The position numbers were made by a program, and so were the translations under genes. Positions 46,923 through 60,300 of a stretch of 64,000 nt of DNA are shown here, piece after piece; position 1 is the stretch's first letter; every line of letters starts with the position of its first letter. The DNA is from Chionis minor (taxonomy: Eukaryota; Chordata; Aves; Charadriiformes; Chionididae), in NCBI GenBank assembly GCA_013398295.1, contig VZSF01006711.1:1-64000 (forward strand). The letters run 5' to 3'. The notes beneath the pieces were generated by a model, which was not told the DNA's origin, ran no database searches, and saw only the letters and a list, made by a program, of their open reading frames with translations.

Positions 46923-49069
46923 CAAGACTGCGTTTCACTCAACTGTTGGTTTCATGCTCCAAGCGTAGAACTAGTTGAGCGTCGTCTTGGGTAGTTGCCT
47001 GGTCTCTGCCTACTGTGACTGGGACAACCAACTGGGTTTGTTCCTCTTGTCCTATCACAGGTATCACTTTCTAAATTGGGGGAGATGAATCCTGTACAGC
47101 AGAAGCTGCCTCTAACCCTTCAAAATTCACACATCGCAGATTATTTGGACTTCAGGGTGCTGCCAGCTGCCAGCATTCCCTGAGCCACAATGTCCTCCTG
47201 TCACCTGGCTTGTCACAGAGAGCACCATGCAGATGTGATGAGCCTGTGCACCAGATGCAGGTCACTTCCGAGAGCCTCCCGGGCCACCAGGGATCTGCAG
47301 ACCACAGCTGGAGAACCAGGGAACATGCATGGTCATGGACAAAGCTTAATGAGACAGGAGGAAAAGTCACATAGGAAAATGCCCCATCCCGTGTTTGGGT
47401 TGTGCGTTCCTCTGGCAGTGAGGCTCTGCTTACTTTGTAGAGCTCAGAAGCAACGATTTGAACTTTGGAGCTTTTGGGAAGGTGTCAACAATAGGACATG
47501 GTATTTCAGCTAGCAAAGGTGCAGCATTTGGAGATGGGGAAGTGCATTTACTACTTTCACTCCATTCCATGAGAGATGCGGGAACCTGCAGGGGCTTTGG
47601 CGGAGGCAGGTGCCCACCACCTCCCAGCACTGATGCTCTCTGCTCTCCTTGTCTCAAGCTGGAATCGAGTGAGACATCTACCTTTGCAAAGTGGTTTCAG
47701 GCATAAGCCACAAAAGGAGAAAGGTGTCATGGGTCCTTATTCCCTGAGCAGGCTGAGAAGGAAGAGCTTCAGGATGTTATTGTGTTGTTTTGATTTGCCC
47801 CTTTATAGAGGCAGAATAGCTTTCATCAGTTCAGCAGCAGCATGCACCAACCTGAGGACTGCTTAACAACAGGTCAGAATTTACTGCAGATCTATCATCG
47901 ATGTGCTTTGTTGTTCTTTCTTTGAAGGGAGGTAAAAATGAATATTAAAATACGGGCTCGCACATATTTTGGAAGAGAGATGCTATTTACATGTGTCACG
48001 CTCATGAAAGAACAGTTTTTCTTTTTTCAGTGGGGTGAATTACACCAGGGTACCTCACACAGGCCTTTACAACGAGGAAGGATAATTGCCATGACTGACA
48101 CCGTCTGCCCCAGTGGCAACCGCCCTGGCTCAGCTTGACGCTGGCTCCCTGGGAGGACGAAACTCCTGCGGGAGGCTTGGGGAGGCGCTCGGTGAGACAG
48201 GCCATTTAGCAGCAGCCTCCGGTATCGGGCTGCGGTCATGCACACTAATTAGCACTAACATCCTTCTTCAGTTCATTCAAGCTCCACAGTCCCAGAACAG
48301 ATCTCAGGTGAAGGAAATGGCTTTATCTGTTAAGCTGCTCCTGTTGTTATTAATCATGTAACAACTCTATCTAGGAACTTTATGGCTGTCACTGCATGGC
48401 GTCGCACAGCCACGGCTGGGCTTGAGTACAAATCTCTCTATTTCCGTGGCGCAGCCCAGCCCCTGGAAAAAAGGGAGCTTGTCCATCAGGTGGTAGGATG
48501 AGACAGGACTCTGCTGTCCGAACAAGCGCTCGCGGTGCTGACAGGCAGAAGGGTAGTGGGATACAGACATCCTGCAAATATTAACTACTGCCTCCTCACA
48601 GGCAGCGCTGAGAAGGGCTACATAAGTGGCTTTTGCTTGGCCGGATTCCCAAATCCCTGAAGACTTTAGGAATTTTGCCCTGGTTTTTACTGCTTGTGCT
48701 AAAACAATACAGTAGTCTCAGGTTGGTGGTGCGGAAAACACAAGTGGTGCAGCTACCAGGCTTTAGAGACGGCTGGAGAAAGGCTGTAGGGCTTTGGCTA
48801 TATTCCTCGGTGTCTGGAGATTAAACTCTGCTTGTTTAAGAGCAAGAGCAAACTTCTAACACTCTAACGACAGGAGCAATTAAATAATCCCCCTCCACCA
48901 GCACCTGAGTTGTGTATGCCGCAGCAGTAGCAGCGCTGTTGTTACCAGTCTGAGGATATAATACAAGCTGGTCTTAGGACATAAACACCTGTCAAAGAAG
49001 GATTGTCACTGAGGATTTCCGTAAATACCCTCACTGGGTCTAAAATCATAAGTGTCCTTAACTTCCCTT
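46923..49069. other. Unique DNA, no gene seen
   Basis: Mixed composition. Frames of 72-107 codons on both strands (47190-47513 plus; 47152-47370 minus) resemble nothing known. No repeat is recognised. Confidence 0.4.
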
Positions 49070-49115
49070 CCACAGAGAGAAACAGAGGCACAGCAAGAAG
49101 TGACTGGATTTTTTG
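49070..49115 (-). repeat. MIR-type SINE relic, minus strand (short)
   Basis: 'CCACAGAGAGAAACAGAGGC' followed by 'ACAGCAAGAAGTGACTGG' resembles the reverse complement of the MIR central segment (TTTTACAGATGAGGAAACTGAGGCACAGAGAAGTGACTTGCC). Only about 45 bases are recognisable, so this is a weaker call than the copy at 46.8 kb. Confidence 0.42.
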
Positions 49116-51235
49116 GTGTCCAAATCAACTTTCCTGGAACTATCTGATCTCCCTGCGCAGAGGCCAGATAACAGAGTAAATGGATTGTGAACGGACTCGG
49201 TGCCTAGATCTCAACAATTAAGTAGTTTTTGATCCGCAGTAAAAGAGGGGCGTCTGACAGGAGCATTAATTACTGACAATGTGAGCCTTCCCTTTAAATA
49301 CTTTTTGCTGGTGCTTCCTGCAGGGCAGACCTTGCCAGTTCCTCATATCTCACCTCCCCAGGTTGCTTTTGGTTCTTGGTTATTTATGTTCAGCAACACA
49401 AGGAACAGCCTATGGTGTTTGTAGAGAGACAACAAAGGGCTCAGCAGGTTACCTCTGCTATAGCCACACACATCCCTTAGACTGGGGTCAGCCAACAAGC
49501 CCTTCTCTCCCCAGGGCGCCGTGATGCGCAGAAGCTGCATGCTTCTCTAATGCGATGTGAAATCACCAAACCTACCTTCTTTTACCAAGCTCCTATAGCT
49601 AATCAGGGGCAAGGAGGCAAAAGCACATGTATTAATACAGCAGGCTGACAAACACAGCTGCTGACAGAAATGGAATAGAAGAAATCGTCAAGGGAGCAGA
49701 ATAATAACCTAGCTAGGAGATAGTAATAAAAGCCTGATAGCATTCACACAGGTCTATATAATGGATTTGTCACTGGCCTGCTTCCTCCCTGGGCATCGGT
49801 AATAGGGGACAAATGGCGTGCTGATTTCTGAAGAGCGCGTTGCTGTATAAACCGCGGGAGCTGGCCACGGAGGGAGTCCTATCTCATCCACTTTCTTCCG
49901 CGCAGCCCTCTGGCCACCATGAGCCGGTGATAGGCAAGGCACAGTGTGCAACGGGGATAGGGGGAGCTTATCCCAGGCAGGTCAGCACCACTGGGAATCT
50001 TTGCTCAGAACTCCATGCGGACATCAACCACTGCAGGGATCCAGAACATGTGAGAAACCTCTGGCTTTTCTCTGTCTTTAGGCACCATTATTCAGCCTTT
50101 CCATGGTGACGGAGGCTCTGGAAGCCACCTGAGGTGGTGTCTCTGCAGCATCCCCCAAGCTGCAAGCACAGCAAATCACAAGAAAGAACAGATTCTAATA
50201 TAAGCTTTCTTGGGCAGGGGTTTTGAGTGCTTCAGTCCCCGCCCCCCAAGCAAACTTTTCCCTAGGGTTGTACCAGTGGGCTGCAGGACATGGCAGGAGC
50301 GACAGGGCAGCTCCGTGTACAGACCAGGGAGAGGCAGACACCGCAGCACTTTAACCAGTCAGAGCAAATTTATAATTCAATATCAGGATTAATAACATAT
50401 ATCACATTTAAAGTCCTTAATGTGTGTGGCTAGGCGTATTAGCAGATGAATGTGAAATTAGTGCCATAGCAGCAGACACAAATTATTCAGAGAGTGTCCT
50501 TCCCCGCAACAAGCAGCAGAACAGCGTGCTTTTGGTTGGCTTAGGGCAGGAATATGGAGCACCGGGAAATCTGTACCCAGACCACGTCCAGCACAAAGCA
50601 ACTGAGTCCTACAGGGCTGAACAAGAATAACGAATATCAGCACTTAGAGTCTAGAGAGCTCTGTGGTTTTCAGGCACTGTAGAGAGCCCTGTGAAACCCA
50701 GACCTCCCAACAGCACATCCCAGGGAGGCAATTCCCACATTGCACCCAGAAGGAAACTCAGCAGTCGGGAGAGCCCATGCCTTTTTCTAGGCTCATCAGA
50801 ACTAATGTCCAGATGATGAGTTTGATGGGATGGATCCCCGAGGTGTTGAGGGAGTCCTCAGCCCGAGCGCTAGGTGCTGTGTAAATCCAGAAGACCCACG
50901 TGCCGAGGTGTGTGACCAGCTCATTCAACAACACCCTCTGGCAGCTTGGCCAAAACGGGGGCACAACCATTCTATGATTTCTGAACTTACAGAATTGGGT
51001 CAGTCCCTTGCTGAGGGCTGAGGCCAGGGAAATCCAGGGTCACACTGCACTGCCACAGCTCTGCTGCTGCCTGATCCCAGGCAGGTCCTTCAGTAAAGCT
51101 GTACTTAAATGAAGCTCCCAAATGAACCAGGTCACCTGGAGATAATTTAAGGATCTCTAGCATGGAAGCACACCCTGAAATACACACCTCCTTCCTCCAC
51201 CACTTTTCCTGTCTGCTTTTGGTTTTATGCATCCA
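49116..51235. other. Unique DNA, no gene seen
   Basis: No repeat or exon is recognised. Short frames (up to 89 codons at 49840-50109) are unremarkable. Confidence 0.4.
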
Positions 51236-51503
51236 AGTAACAAGTGATAGGAAATGGCCTCAAGTTGTGCCAGGGTAGGTTTAGATTGAATATTAGGAAA
51301 AATTTCTTCATGGAAAGAGTTATCAAACACTGGAACAGGCTGCCCAGGGCAGTGGTGGAGTTGCCATCTCTGGAGGTATTTCCCAGCCCAGCAGACGTGG
51401 TGCTGGGGGACATGGGTTAGGGGTGGCTTTGGCAGTGTTGGGCTGATGGTTGGACTCGATCATCTTAAAGGTCTTCTCCAACCTAGATGATTCTATGATT
51501 CTA
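51236..51503 (+). mobile_element. CR1 3'-end fragment with octamer tail
   Basis: About 268 bases with consensus blocks 'GGAAATGGCCTCAAGTTGTG', 'TTGAATATTAGGAAAAATTT', 'CACTGGAACAGGCTGCCCAG', 'ATGGTTGGACTCGATCATCT', 'AAAGGTCTTCTCCAACC' and a tail GATGATTCTATGATTCTA. It is the same type as the copy at 30.35 kb (shared 'CTCAAGTTGTGCCAGGG' and 'GACGTGGTGCTG' variants), truncated further at the 5' end. Probably of similar, fairly young age. Confidence 0.96.
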
Positions 51504-54500
51504 AGAGTTCAGGCCGCCCCAACAGCAGTGCAACCACAGAGTCCCTCCAGTGACTGGCACAGGCTTGACCCAAGCTCTAGTTCATGCTCTGGGGCATGGC
51601 AGAAGAGAGATTTTTCCCTCCTGAACAGCTTGCGGAGTCAGAAGCATTTTGAACATTGAGTTTGATATCAGTGCATCTCTCTTGGCTTTTTCAACACTGC
51701 ACTTCGTTCCTAGAAGAAAAACATGCGGCAGCCCCTGAGAGCAAAGTGCAAAAAGAGTTTGAAAAGATCGAAAGCTGCCAGCTCAGTCCCCTGATGGCTC
51801 CTCACCGCTCCGCAGGAGGGCAGGTGTGTCTGACCATGTGCCTAAGGTTCATGCATCCCTGCCTGGCTGCTGGGCAGAGGCACACACCTTCAGTAAAGGC
51901 AGATGCGTGTTCAGAGCCTCTGCTAATTGCAGCCCCATCCGTCTTGTGCGGGCATGGGGAGCAGCTCAGCTCATCAGGCTCCAAAGCATTTTGGCTGCTC
52001 TCAAGTAAAGCTGCATGCAGGGGGACCGCCAGGACCTGCCCTGCCCCTGGTACCGCTGCAGGTGTTTTGGTTGGAGAAACCCACAACAATTTATTGTCAT
52101 TTAAACAATTATTCTATCACTCAATGACCCCTCTGCACCTGGAAAGGGGACTTGGGGAAAACCAAGGAAACACAAGTGTTGAAATACAAAGAGATTTAAT
52201 AGGATAAGACTAAATAATTAACATTAATAATACTAAAGGACCAATATTGATCCTAACAGCAATATAAGTTACACAAGGATTATACTCTGCCCATTTTATC
52301 CGTAGGCAGCCGTGCACTCCCAGCAGGGGACAGCAAATGTCGGACACTGCGAGTGCTGTGGCTTGGGGGGAAAGGAAGGGCTCAGGGCTCCAGCACCGGG
52401 GCAAGAAGTTCTCTGGATCACCACCATTAAAGGAGAGAGAGAACTTTTCAGAACCTTTCTAATTTCTATTGAATGTGCCATTCATGGTATGAAATAATCC
52501 TTTTGGCAGCTCGGGGCAAGTGCCCGGGTCTCGCTGCTCCTCATCCCTACACCTGGCGAGCTTGGAAACACTGAGACCTTGAAACCCCCACACCAGAGCT
52601 GGTTGTAAAGTCAATATTTTCACAAATTCAGACACTAGAGTCTTCCACAAATACAGCTTTCCCAAGCATTAGAAGATAAATTAGTCCTGTGTTGCTCAAA
52701 CCAGGACAGCAGGTCATGGGTGTGATGAGCTGCCAGACTCAGCAGCACTTCCCAGCACGCAGCTGTGTGGCACTGGTGGTCAGAGGTCTCAGAGCCCCGT
52801 AGCAAGTGCAGTGACCCAGTGCTGGGGCGGCAGAGACAGGGATCGGTCCCCTATGGCTTCTTTGCAGGGGAAGGCCAGTAAATAGCAGCTAGGAAGCTCA
52901 GGTACACCTTCGGCATCCATCCATCTGCAAGTGAACTACAGGGAGGGGCTGTAAGATTACTCGGCAGAGCTGGTGATGTAGCAGTGGTGGCAAGCTTGTA
53001 AACCTCTTTTCTCGCTCCAACAAGCCTTTATTTTTGTTCCAGTCACTAGAGAGGATAAAGGACATTTGGTTAAGGTATTGCACACACAGTTGTAAACAGC
53101 AGACAGTACGTCAGCAGTACTCTGCTGCAATGTAAGAGTGACCACATGCGTCTGCCTAATGATGGTTTGTCGATAGTTAGGGAGAGACTAAAATAAACTA
53201 GGGAAGCATAAAGTGATTTTTCTTCTCAAGACCCTGCCTCACTTTTGGCAGTTGGCAAAGCAGGAGCTGTCAGAGGCTGCACCTGGACTGCCAGGTTTGA
53301 TAGGCACCGCTGGCTTCCCCGCTACTCGTCACTCCCAGGACTTGCTTATGCCTGTGACAAGGAGTTTAATTAGGCACTGCAAGAAATGTACTTCTGCAGC
53401 ATTGGACTCCATACCTTGGACTGTTGTCAGGTGCTTTTGCAAAGATATCTCCTGGGGCATAATCAAAGACTCCAAACTTCAGCCATATAATCGCTTCTGA
53501 AACTCAAAAAATTAAATGACAGTTCAAAGAGGAAGATGAGAAATAAAAGAGAATCACCAAGAGAAAACAAGTGTGTCTACATGAATCTGTGGAGGATATA
53601 AGTAGGCACTGACAGGACATACAGGAATGTCACCGGCTTTTAGTGAAGAATGAAGTGGGGCCACTTTGTCAGTGATCCCAATTCCATTTGTACATCCCGA
53701 GAGCAAACTAGGTTAAATATCACGTAGATCAGCTCCCTCACTTGGAATAACAACCTTGTGAATATGTACCCCTACGGTCCGTAAAACCTGGGGCAGACTG
53801 ACAGCAATATCAGGCTGTGTATTTGAAAGGTGGACGGTTTTCATGTGCGGGTGAGGGCGAGCAGCAAAGCCTGGCCCTGATGAGAGGTGGGATGGGTCGG
53901 CTGGGTTAAGCAGTCTAGCAGCACTCCTGATTAACAGCCATCCCCAGGCTGAAATACTGAACATCAGAGTTCAGCAGGTCATCTATTATGGCAGAACTAA
54001 AAGGCGCTGAAACAATGTGGAATGAGAAGGAACTATTTTTTGCTTTAAAACATCTAGTTATCTGCTTCCACTCTGGAGGAAAGGAGGTGAAGGTAGGAGC
54101 TGGGCAGGTTGTGGTGATCCCAGGGGCACTAGACATGGATACCTTCCCCAAAAGGTACACAGGAACAAAGGCGCAATGGAAAGAAGTCATCAGTAAAAAT
54201 ACAGGGCTTCATCTTTCTTTCCTAACGCCCATCCAAATGGCTTTCTGCTGCTTTAGTAATAGCACATGAAAACCAGAGCTGTCTCTGGTCGCTTATTGTT
54301 AAGAGGGATCTACTCGCCTGCACGTTTCCCCTCATCAAGGGCTTCACCACATGCTTTTATTCCTGCTGTGTCTTCTAATGGTTCCCACGAATATATTCAG
54401 CCCCTACAGATATTCACAAAATGTTGCCTTTGACTGCTTGTAGCAGGAATTCAGCATTTGGGCTGCACAACTGGCTACAGAAGAAGCTGCCTTCACTGCA

Positions 54501-54689
54501 GAGCTGAACAAGGTCCAGCTACATATTTAGGAATTTTTAATATTTTTTTTTTTAAATTAACAGAATGTGTGTGATTTTATCCATGTCAGATGTCAATGCT
54601 GCCATTAGGCAGCAGGAGAGAACTGGGTCCCTGTTAGCTTAGCCTGGGTATAGATGAGATAAATCAGCGTATAATCTTGGTGCGTCACA
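51504..54689. other. Unique DNA, no gene seen
   Basis: About 3.2 kb. A 183-codon plus frame at 51656-52207 overlaps a 95-codon minus frame and is not recognisable. Several AT-rich blocks occur (52190-52280, 53480-53600). No repeat or exon is recognised. Confidence 0.4.
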
Positions 54690-55690
54690 GCCCTACTGCG
54701 ATGAAGTTTAATGTCCCAAAGGGACATTAGGTTGTCTAGTCTGGCCTCCACGCCATAGACTTCCCTGTGTTCACATTTGAACTAGGCTGTACCCATAATA
54801 AAAACATCCAGCTATTATTTTTCAATTTATGTGATGAAGAATCCTTCATTCATTGCTTTAACAAGGTTATCATTTGTTAAACAAACCAACCCATATACCT
54901 TATTTGCAATATGAATACATTTATCCTGTGCTTTTAGTTTTAGATCTCACTGTACCTCTAGTATTAAATTTCTCTACCTTATTTGGTCACTTTGGGATCA
55001 CTAATCCTGAACCTTCTCCTGGCTAAGTTTATCTGATTGAACTTCTGGAGTTATTCCCCACCCTGACTTTTTCTCTTTATCTAATCTTTCCTTCTGCTGC
55101 ATCTCTAAATGTCCCCTTCAATTTAGGGGAATCCTTTATAAACTGTGGCTGTTATTGAACGCTGTCCTTCTGGCTGGTGCATTGCTGTGGACCTTCACAC
55201 CAGGTGCCGATTACCCTCATGCTTTCCCTGTCTCGCACAGTCGTGTCTCCACTGTGGCCACAGTCTCTACTCCAGCGGGAACGACTTCACGTCCATCCCA
55301 GTTACAATGCATATTGTTTCCTTATGCCCAGCTTCCCAAATAAGCCAGGCTGCTTCGTACCAGCAATAAGACCTCTCCATCACCTCCCCAGGTCTTTCTG
55401 CCACCAGAAGCTTTATCTTTGACCATTTTATATTTTCTCCTGGATGATCAGTACAAATATTAAATAGCACAGAGCCCACATACCAGCCCATGTACCAGCC
55501 CTTGTAGGACCTCGTTACAACACATTTCTGAACATGAATATGGACTCCCAGCTCACAAGTGATATGTGGAGATCAATCACCTGGGAAGTTTTCCACCTAT
55601 TTAACATGTGCCATGTTGAACCCGTAACACTGTAATTCCTTTATGGCAATTAATCTTATGATATCAAGGAAAACATTCACCTCACTGGCA
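54690..55690 (-). mobile_element. Ancient CR1-like LINE, about 1 kb, minus strand
   Basis: Reads as the reverse complement of an old CR1 type known from turtles and crocodilians. In order it has 'GTTGTCTAGTCTGGCCTCC' with 'CCATAGACTTCCC' (3' UTR), 'CATCCAGCTATTATTTTTCA', 'ATCACTAATCCTGAACCTTC' with 'GATTGAACTTCTGGAG', 'TTACAATGCATATTGTTTCC' with 'TTATGCCCAG', 'TATTTTCTCCTGGATGATCA' with 'AAATATTAAATAGCACAGAG', and 'CTATTTAACATGTGCCATGT' with 'TGAACCCGTAACACTGTAAT'. The far part is antisense to the C-terminal ORF2 coding region. A 9+3+9 hairpin (TAATGTCCC-AAA-GGGACATTA, 54709-54729) lies at the 3' end. Highly diverged, hence very old. Confidence 0.82.
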
Positions 55691-57234
55691 TCATGGTGCT
55701 TACAATGACAGAGAAGCAACATGCAACCCACACACATACAATTACTGAAAGCATTAAACTTCTAATTAATTAAGAGAAGCAATGAAGCAAGCAGGGTAAA
55801 ATTTTTTATAATAGCTGAAATGCATCTTGCCATTTCAAAGCCCTTAAAGGAGTAACTATCAAAGCTACTTGTCAATTGAGGCATCCTTCCTCTCAAGCTG
55901 GAGTTGGTTCATCTGATTTGATATCATTACTGGAGACTAATAAAATAGGTTTTTGTGCTGAAAGTATCCCAGGAGGCAGCCAATGTTCCCCAGCAGGGTG
56001 AGTCTACCTTGGCAAGCCTGTACCTTCTTACCTTCTCACTTTCTGGTTTCCTTCCCAGAAATTGGTGAAAACATTTTCTTCTCAAATGTCTTCCTGGAAT
56101 AACCTGCCCTCCCTGTCTCACTCTGAAGAAATTTGATTTGGTGCAGCCTGAAGTCAGTAATATGATCTGCCACCCCTCTGCGGGAAAAGGAGGCACTAGG
56201 AGCACTGGAAGGTAAACATCCACTGCAAAATTTTCTGAAGAGGGAGGAATTTTCTCGGGGAGAGAATCAGCAATATGAATGTCAGTCTTTAAAAACCAGG
56301 TTGCTACTATGCAGATTTCTCTGCATAGAGGGAGCACAGAACTAGGGAGCTGTAGGCACTGGATTTGAAGTCTGAATGACAGCAGGCTAGAGATGGTGGA
56401 ATAGCAGGGAGGCATCTTGAATGATCAACAAGGTCTGAAAATCACAGTAAGTTGCAGGAAAAGGAGTGAAAGCATAACAAAAAAAAAAAGGATATGGAGG
56501 AGCAGCTGGCTGCTAATCTACTCCCTTGTGACTGTGCAACGAGAGGCTAGATTTCAGAAAACTGTATTAAGAAGGTATTGAGACTTACCAACATGGGGGT
56601 GATTTCTTATTTATTTTTTTTTTTAAAAAGCCTCACTGACCTTGTCTTGAGGCTCCAGATCCTGACACCTTGACTGAAGGTCATTGGGGGAGGGAGAACA
56701 TCCATGAGCCGTGCCTTCTGCCAGAATGCCTCAACTTACTAGCAGGGTACTCAGCAGCATCCCTTTGCACCTGTGCCAACGTCAGAGTGAGGCAACAGCT
56801 ACATTGATTTCAATTATCCTTTGCAGGGGTAAGGCTTAATGCTTAGATTTGTCTCTCATTTGCAGTGTTCAAAACGGGTTCACACAGCACAACTTTAGCA
56901 TAAATGTATTTCGATAAAGGTAATGAAGAAGGAAGCTTTATTTGTTGCAGTGCTTGCATAAACTTCCTTCTTGAGCAATATCGCAGTGGGCGGGCAAGAC
57001 CAGCCTTCTGGGCTCACCGCGCAGCCGGGGGAAATGAGCTCTCATTCCCCATGCTGACACCATACCCCATTAAGTGCATTTGGGGGGCTCTCGAAGCAGG
57101 CGTAAAAGCATCACTGTCAAAAACTGTGGAAAGAATTTATGAAAATGAAATCCATCCTTCTGGCTGAGGAGGTCCTGGAGGTGAAAATCCCTTGAGACTG
57201 GGGAAGGAGATCCTGTGGAATATCTTGCCCTACG
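55691..57234. other. Unique DNA, no gene seen
   Basis: A minus frame of 162 codons (55927-56415) shows no recognised similarity. An A-rich run lies near 56479-56489 and a T-rich run near 56611-56624. No repeat is recognised with confidence, although 56770-56830 has a faint old-repeat texture. Confidence 0.35.
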
Positions 57235-57365
57235 TATATTCTTGTTCTGGTACTTTGAGTCATCGTGCACCACTGACCTGTGTCTGAGACTGTGTCCAAG
57301 CTATATGGAGCTTCGATCTGGTCCAGTATGGCCATCCACAGGTTTCCTTGTGTCATATAATGAGA
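57235..57365 (+). repeat. Old amniote interspersed repeat, 3' part (unclassified)
   Basis: 'TTCTTGTTCTGGTACTTTGA', 'CAAGCTATATGGAGCTTCGA', 'TCTGGTCCAGTATGGCCATC' and 'AGGTTTCCTTGTGTCATA' follow a phrase I know from many reptile and bird repeats (GGGCTAGATGGACC-TTGGTCTGACCCAGTATGGCCATTCTTATGTTCTTATG). I cannot assign it to a named family from memory. Confidence 0.42.
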
Positions 57366-60300
57366 GATGCAGGACATGCCCCAGCCAGCGAGTGTAGTTG
57401 ACGGTGAAGAAATACAAGCTAAAGAGAGTAAGTGGAGTTATCTTCCTCCAAAGATGTGTTTCACCACTGTCCTACACTTACAAAGCATGTTCTGAATCTG
57501 CCCCTGCCTAAAATGTCCCAGCCTCCAACCCCTGAATGTGCCTTCACCTCCACAAAACCCCATTTTCTATGATACTGCTTCTTGCAACCTACCCTGTCCA
57601 TCAGCTTCAGAACAAAAACCAGCCAATACATATTCATCTGTCATCCCTTTGGAAAGCACAAACCAGGACCATTAGTCCATTAGAGACAAACAACCGTGGT
57701 CCTGTTAACTAGGAACCATCCCTGCATAAGCCTCCCAGTAGCACTGGGGTGATGCTTTTCCCGTGGTCAGTTGGGGGGGAGGCAGGGCTGCCCTCATCGC
57801 TGTGCTGTACAGCTGGGAAGAGGAGCTGAAGAAAAGTCTGTACAGAGGAAGAAGCCATGTATTTCCAGGAAAAAGTCATATTTATCCGCTTCAGCTGCGT
57901 CTCTGCACCAGCACAGAGGACCCATCCTGAACGGAGCAGCCCCTAGTCGCGACTTGAAACAACCCCCCTTCCATCTGCAGAAAAAGATGGACTCTGCACG
58001 GGTATTTGAGGGCAGAGAGGGCCGGGAGCCAACCCACCTTCAGTCCTGCAGCTGTACAGATGCCCAGAGGTGTGGAGGTGGGTTTGTGCCCTCTCATCCC
58101 CCTCTCAGTTGCCTGCAAAGCGACAGGACTGTCATCTGCGTAGCTGCTCTCAGTGCACCCAGCCCACAGCATTTGTCTGGTCTCGGCTGCCAAAATACTC
58201 AGGGCTGTGCAGTCCACACAGGTAAATAGCTTCTGACAGGTGAGGAGCGAAGTGCTGATGCGGGCAGAGCGCTCCCCAAGCTAGCCCAGCTTGCCTTCCT
58301 GTCAGCGCGTTCATGGTTGGAAAGAGCTGGCGGACGAGAGCATCCCTCATGCATAAGTACAAGGCCGTGGTGAGAAAGCACTTTGCTCTGCTGTTTGTGC
58401 TGGACTGCGGACGGAAATTGGCCCAACTTATTTCCAGTTCCTGTCCAGGCTGGCTTTCCCGCTTGTTTTCCCCCTGTGAAACAGTCCTTGTATGTTCTCC
58501 GTGAGCAACGCCGCTATTTGCATCTGATTGAGATTCATTTAGCAGCACCTTCTCCAGGTATTTCCTTTGTGAACACACTTGAAAATTTAAAATAAATAAT
58601 ATTCACTGAAGCTACATGATTAGAAAAATGGGGGATTTTCTATAGCTTTCTATAGCTTCCTATAGCTATCCTTAGCATCATCCGTGGTATCCTGACTCTC
58701 CTCCCCACCAGGGCACTGGCTCAGGGGGGAGAGCTCAGCCGTTAAGGAGGGTCTGGCTGGGACCCCACTGCAGACCAAACCTGCTCAGGCTTCCCCTCAT
58801 CACAGAGCAGCTACGAAAGGGCTGGGGCACATGGCTGCTTGTGACAGATCTCTGAGCTTGTGCTGGCCTCCTGGGCTCCTCCATCGCTCCAGGACTCAGT
58901 GCCAGCACCTCCATGTGCTGGGACCATTAGGGTCTCAGTGGCATCTGTCCTCTATCCTAGCTGAGGTCTCTCCACTCAGCCCCGACGTGCTGCATACCCC
59001 TCTCAAAGGCATGTTGGCCTCCTGGCAATAGCTTCTGAGTGATAGAGACTTAAGAATTATAAAACATCCACTTCAGTTTCCTCAGTGAAAGCCTAATTTA
59101 CTGAACAAAAAGAGTTCTGAGGCATGAGAAGCATCAGATCACGTGTTCCCAGGCTGCCCTCTCCTCTCCGGGCTGCAATGATGCCCAGCACTGCCTGCAG
59201 AGCAATTCTTGCTGGCATCCAGGTGCAGGATCACACAGGCAGGTTTGCCTTTCCAGATGACCCCAGGCACTTCTCATTATCACAGGCAGAGCAGGGGCAA
59301 ACGTGTGCCAAAACTCATTAACTCTCTGCATACTGCCTTCAGACAACCTCTGTTGTCAAAGAGATTCCAAACATCTACTTTGGTATGTGTTTTCCCATTC
59401 GTTACTTTCCCCACCTCTTATCTCTGGAAGTGAAGTCAGCATTGAGCATCCTGATGCAGCTTTCTAGGTGGGAAAAGAAGGTGGTTACTTCCCAGGGCAG
59501 GTTTGCCAAGGGAGGTGGGGGCAATGGGAGATGCAAAGCTTTCCCTGTTAGCACTTGGAGACTGAGACTGGCGACATCGTCCAGAGAGGCATTCATCCCT
59601 GAGTGTGGTGGTGAGTCCTGCATCAGAGATGGTCCTGGGTGCTTGGTCAGTGTGAACTGGGTGCCCCGGACAATGAGATGGGGTCGGAAATTGGTGCGAG
59701 TTAAAATAGCAGTGCCAGCAAACCAGTCTCTCATTGCTGGGTTTTCCCTCCCTGCTTTCTGCTTTCTGAAGCTTTGGGGTGCCTCAGGTCATTGTTTTCA
59801 AGCTTTATTTGCCAGTCTAGAGTCTCATTTACAAAGCAGTAGCTGGATTTCAAAGTGATGCCTGGGAGCTAGGGGTGCCAGGGTATTACGGAAAAAATAA
59901 ATAAATCAGGAATCAGAGGACTAGTTAGGAATACAAACCTATGCTAAATTCAGGCCACTGAGCCTGAGGTGTAAACATCCATATCTGATTGCTGTATCTT
60001 CATTTTCATTTTTTATCTTACCTTACTTATTTCAAACAAGATAACAGGGAATGTGCCATACTGAAATGAGAAAGGCATGTACTGAAAGCAAACCGCTGTC
60101 ACAGCCCTTTGTGAAAGCAGAAAACCATGAGTGCAATAGAAAAGGGCTGCTCCTCCTGTTTGATGTTGGTCCAATTTACAGTTTGAACAGTGTAAACAAA
60201 ATACAACAAACTGCTATTATAGGTAGTCCAAATAAAATGCTACTCAGACTCATGGTCTAGATTGTCTACTTAATACAAACCAAATATCAGTAACAACTTT

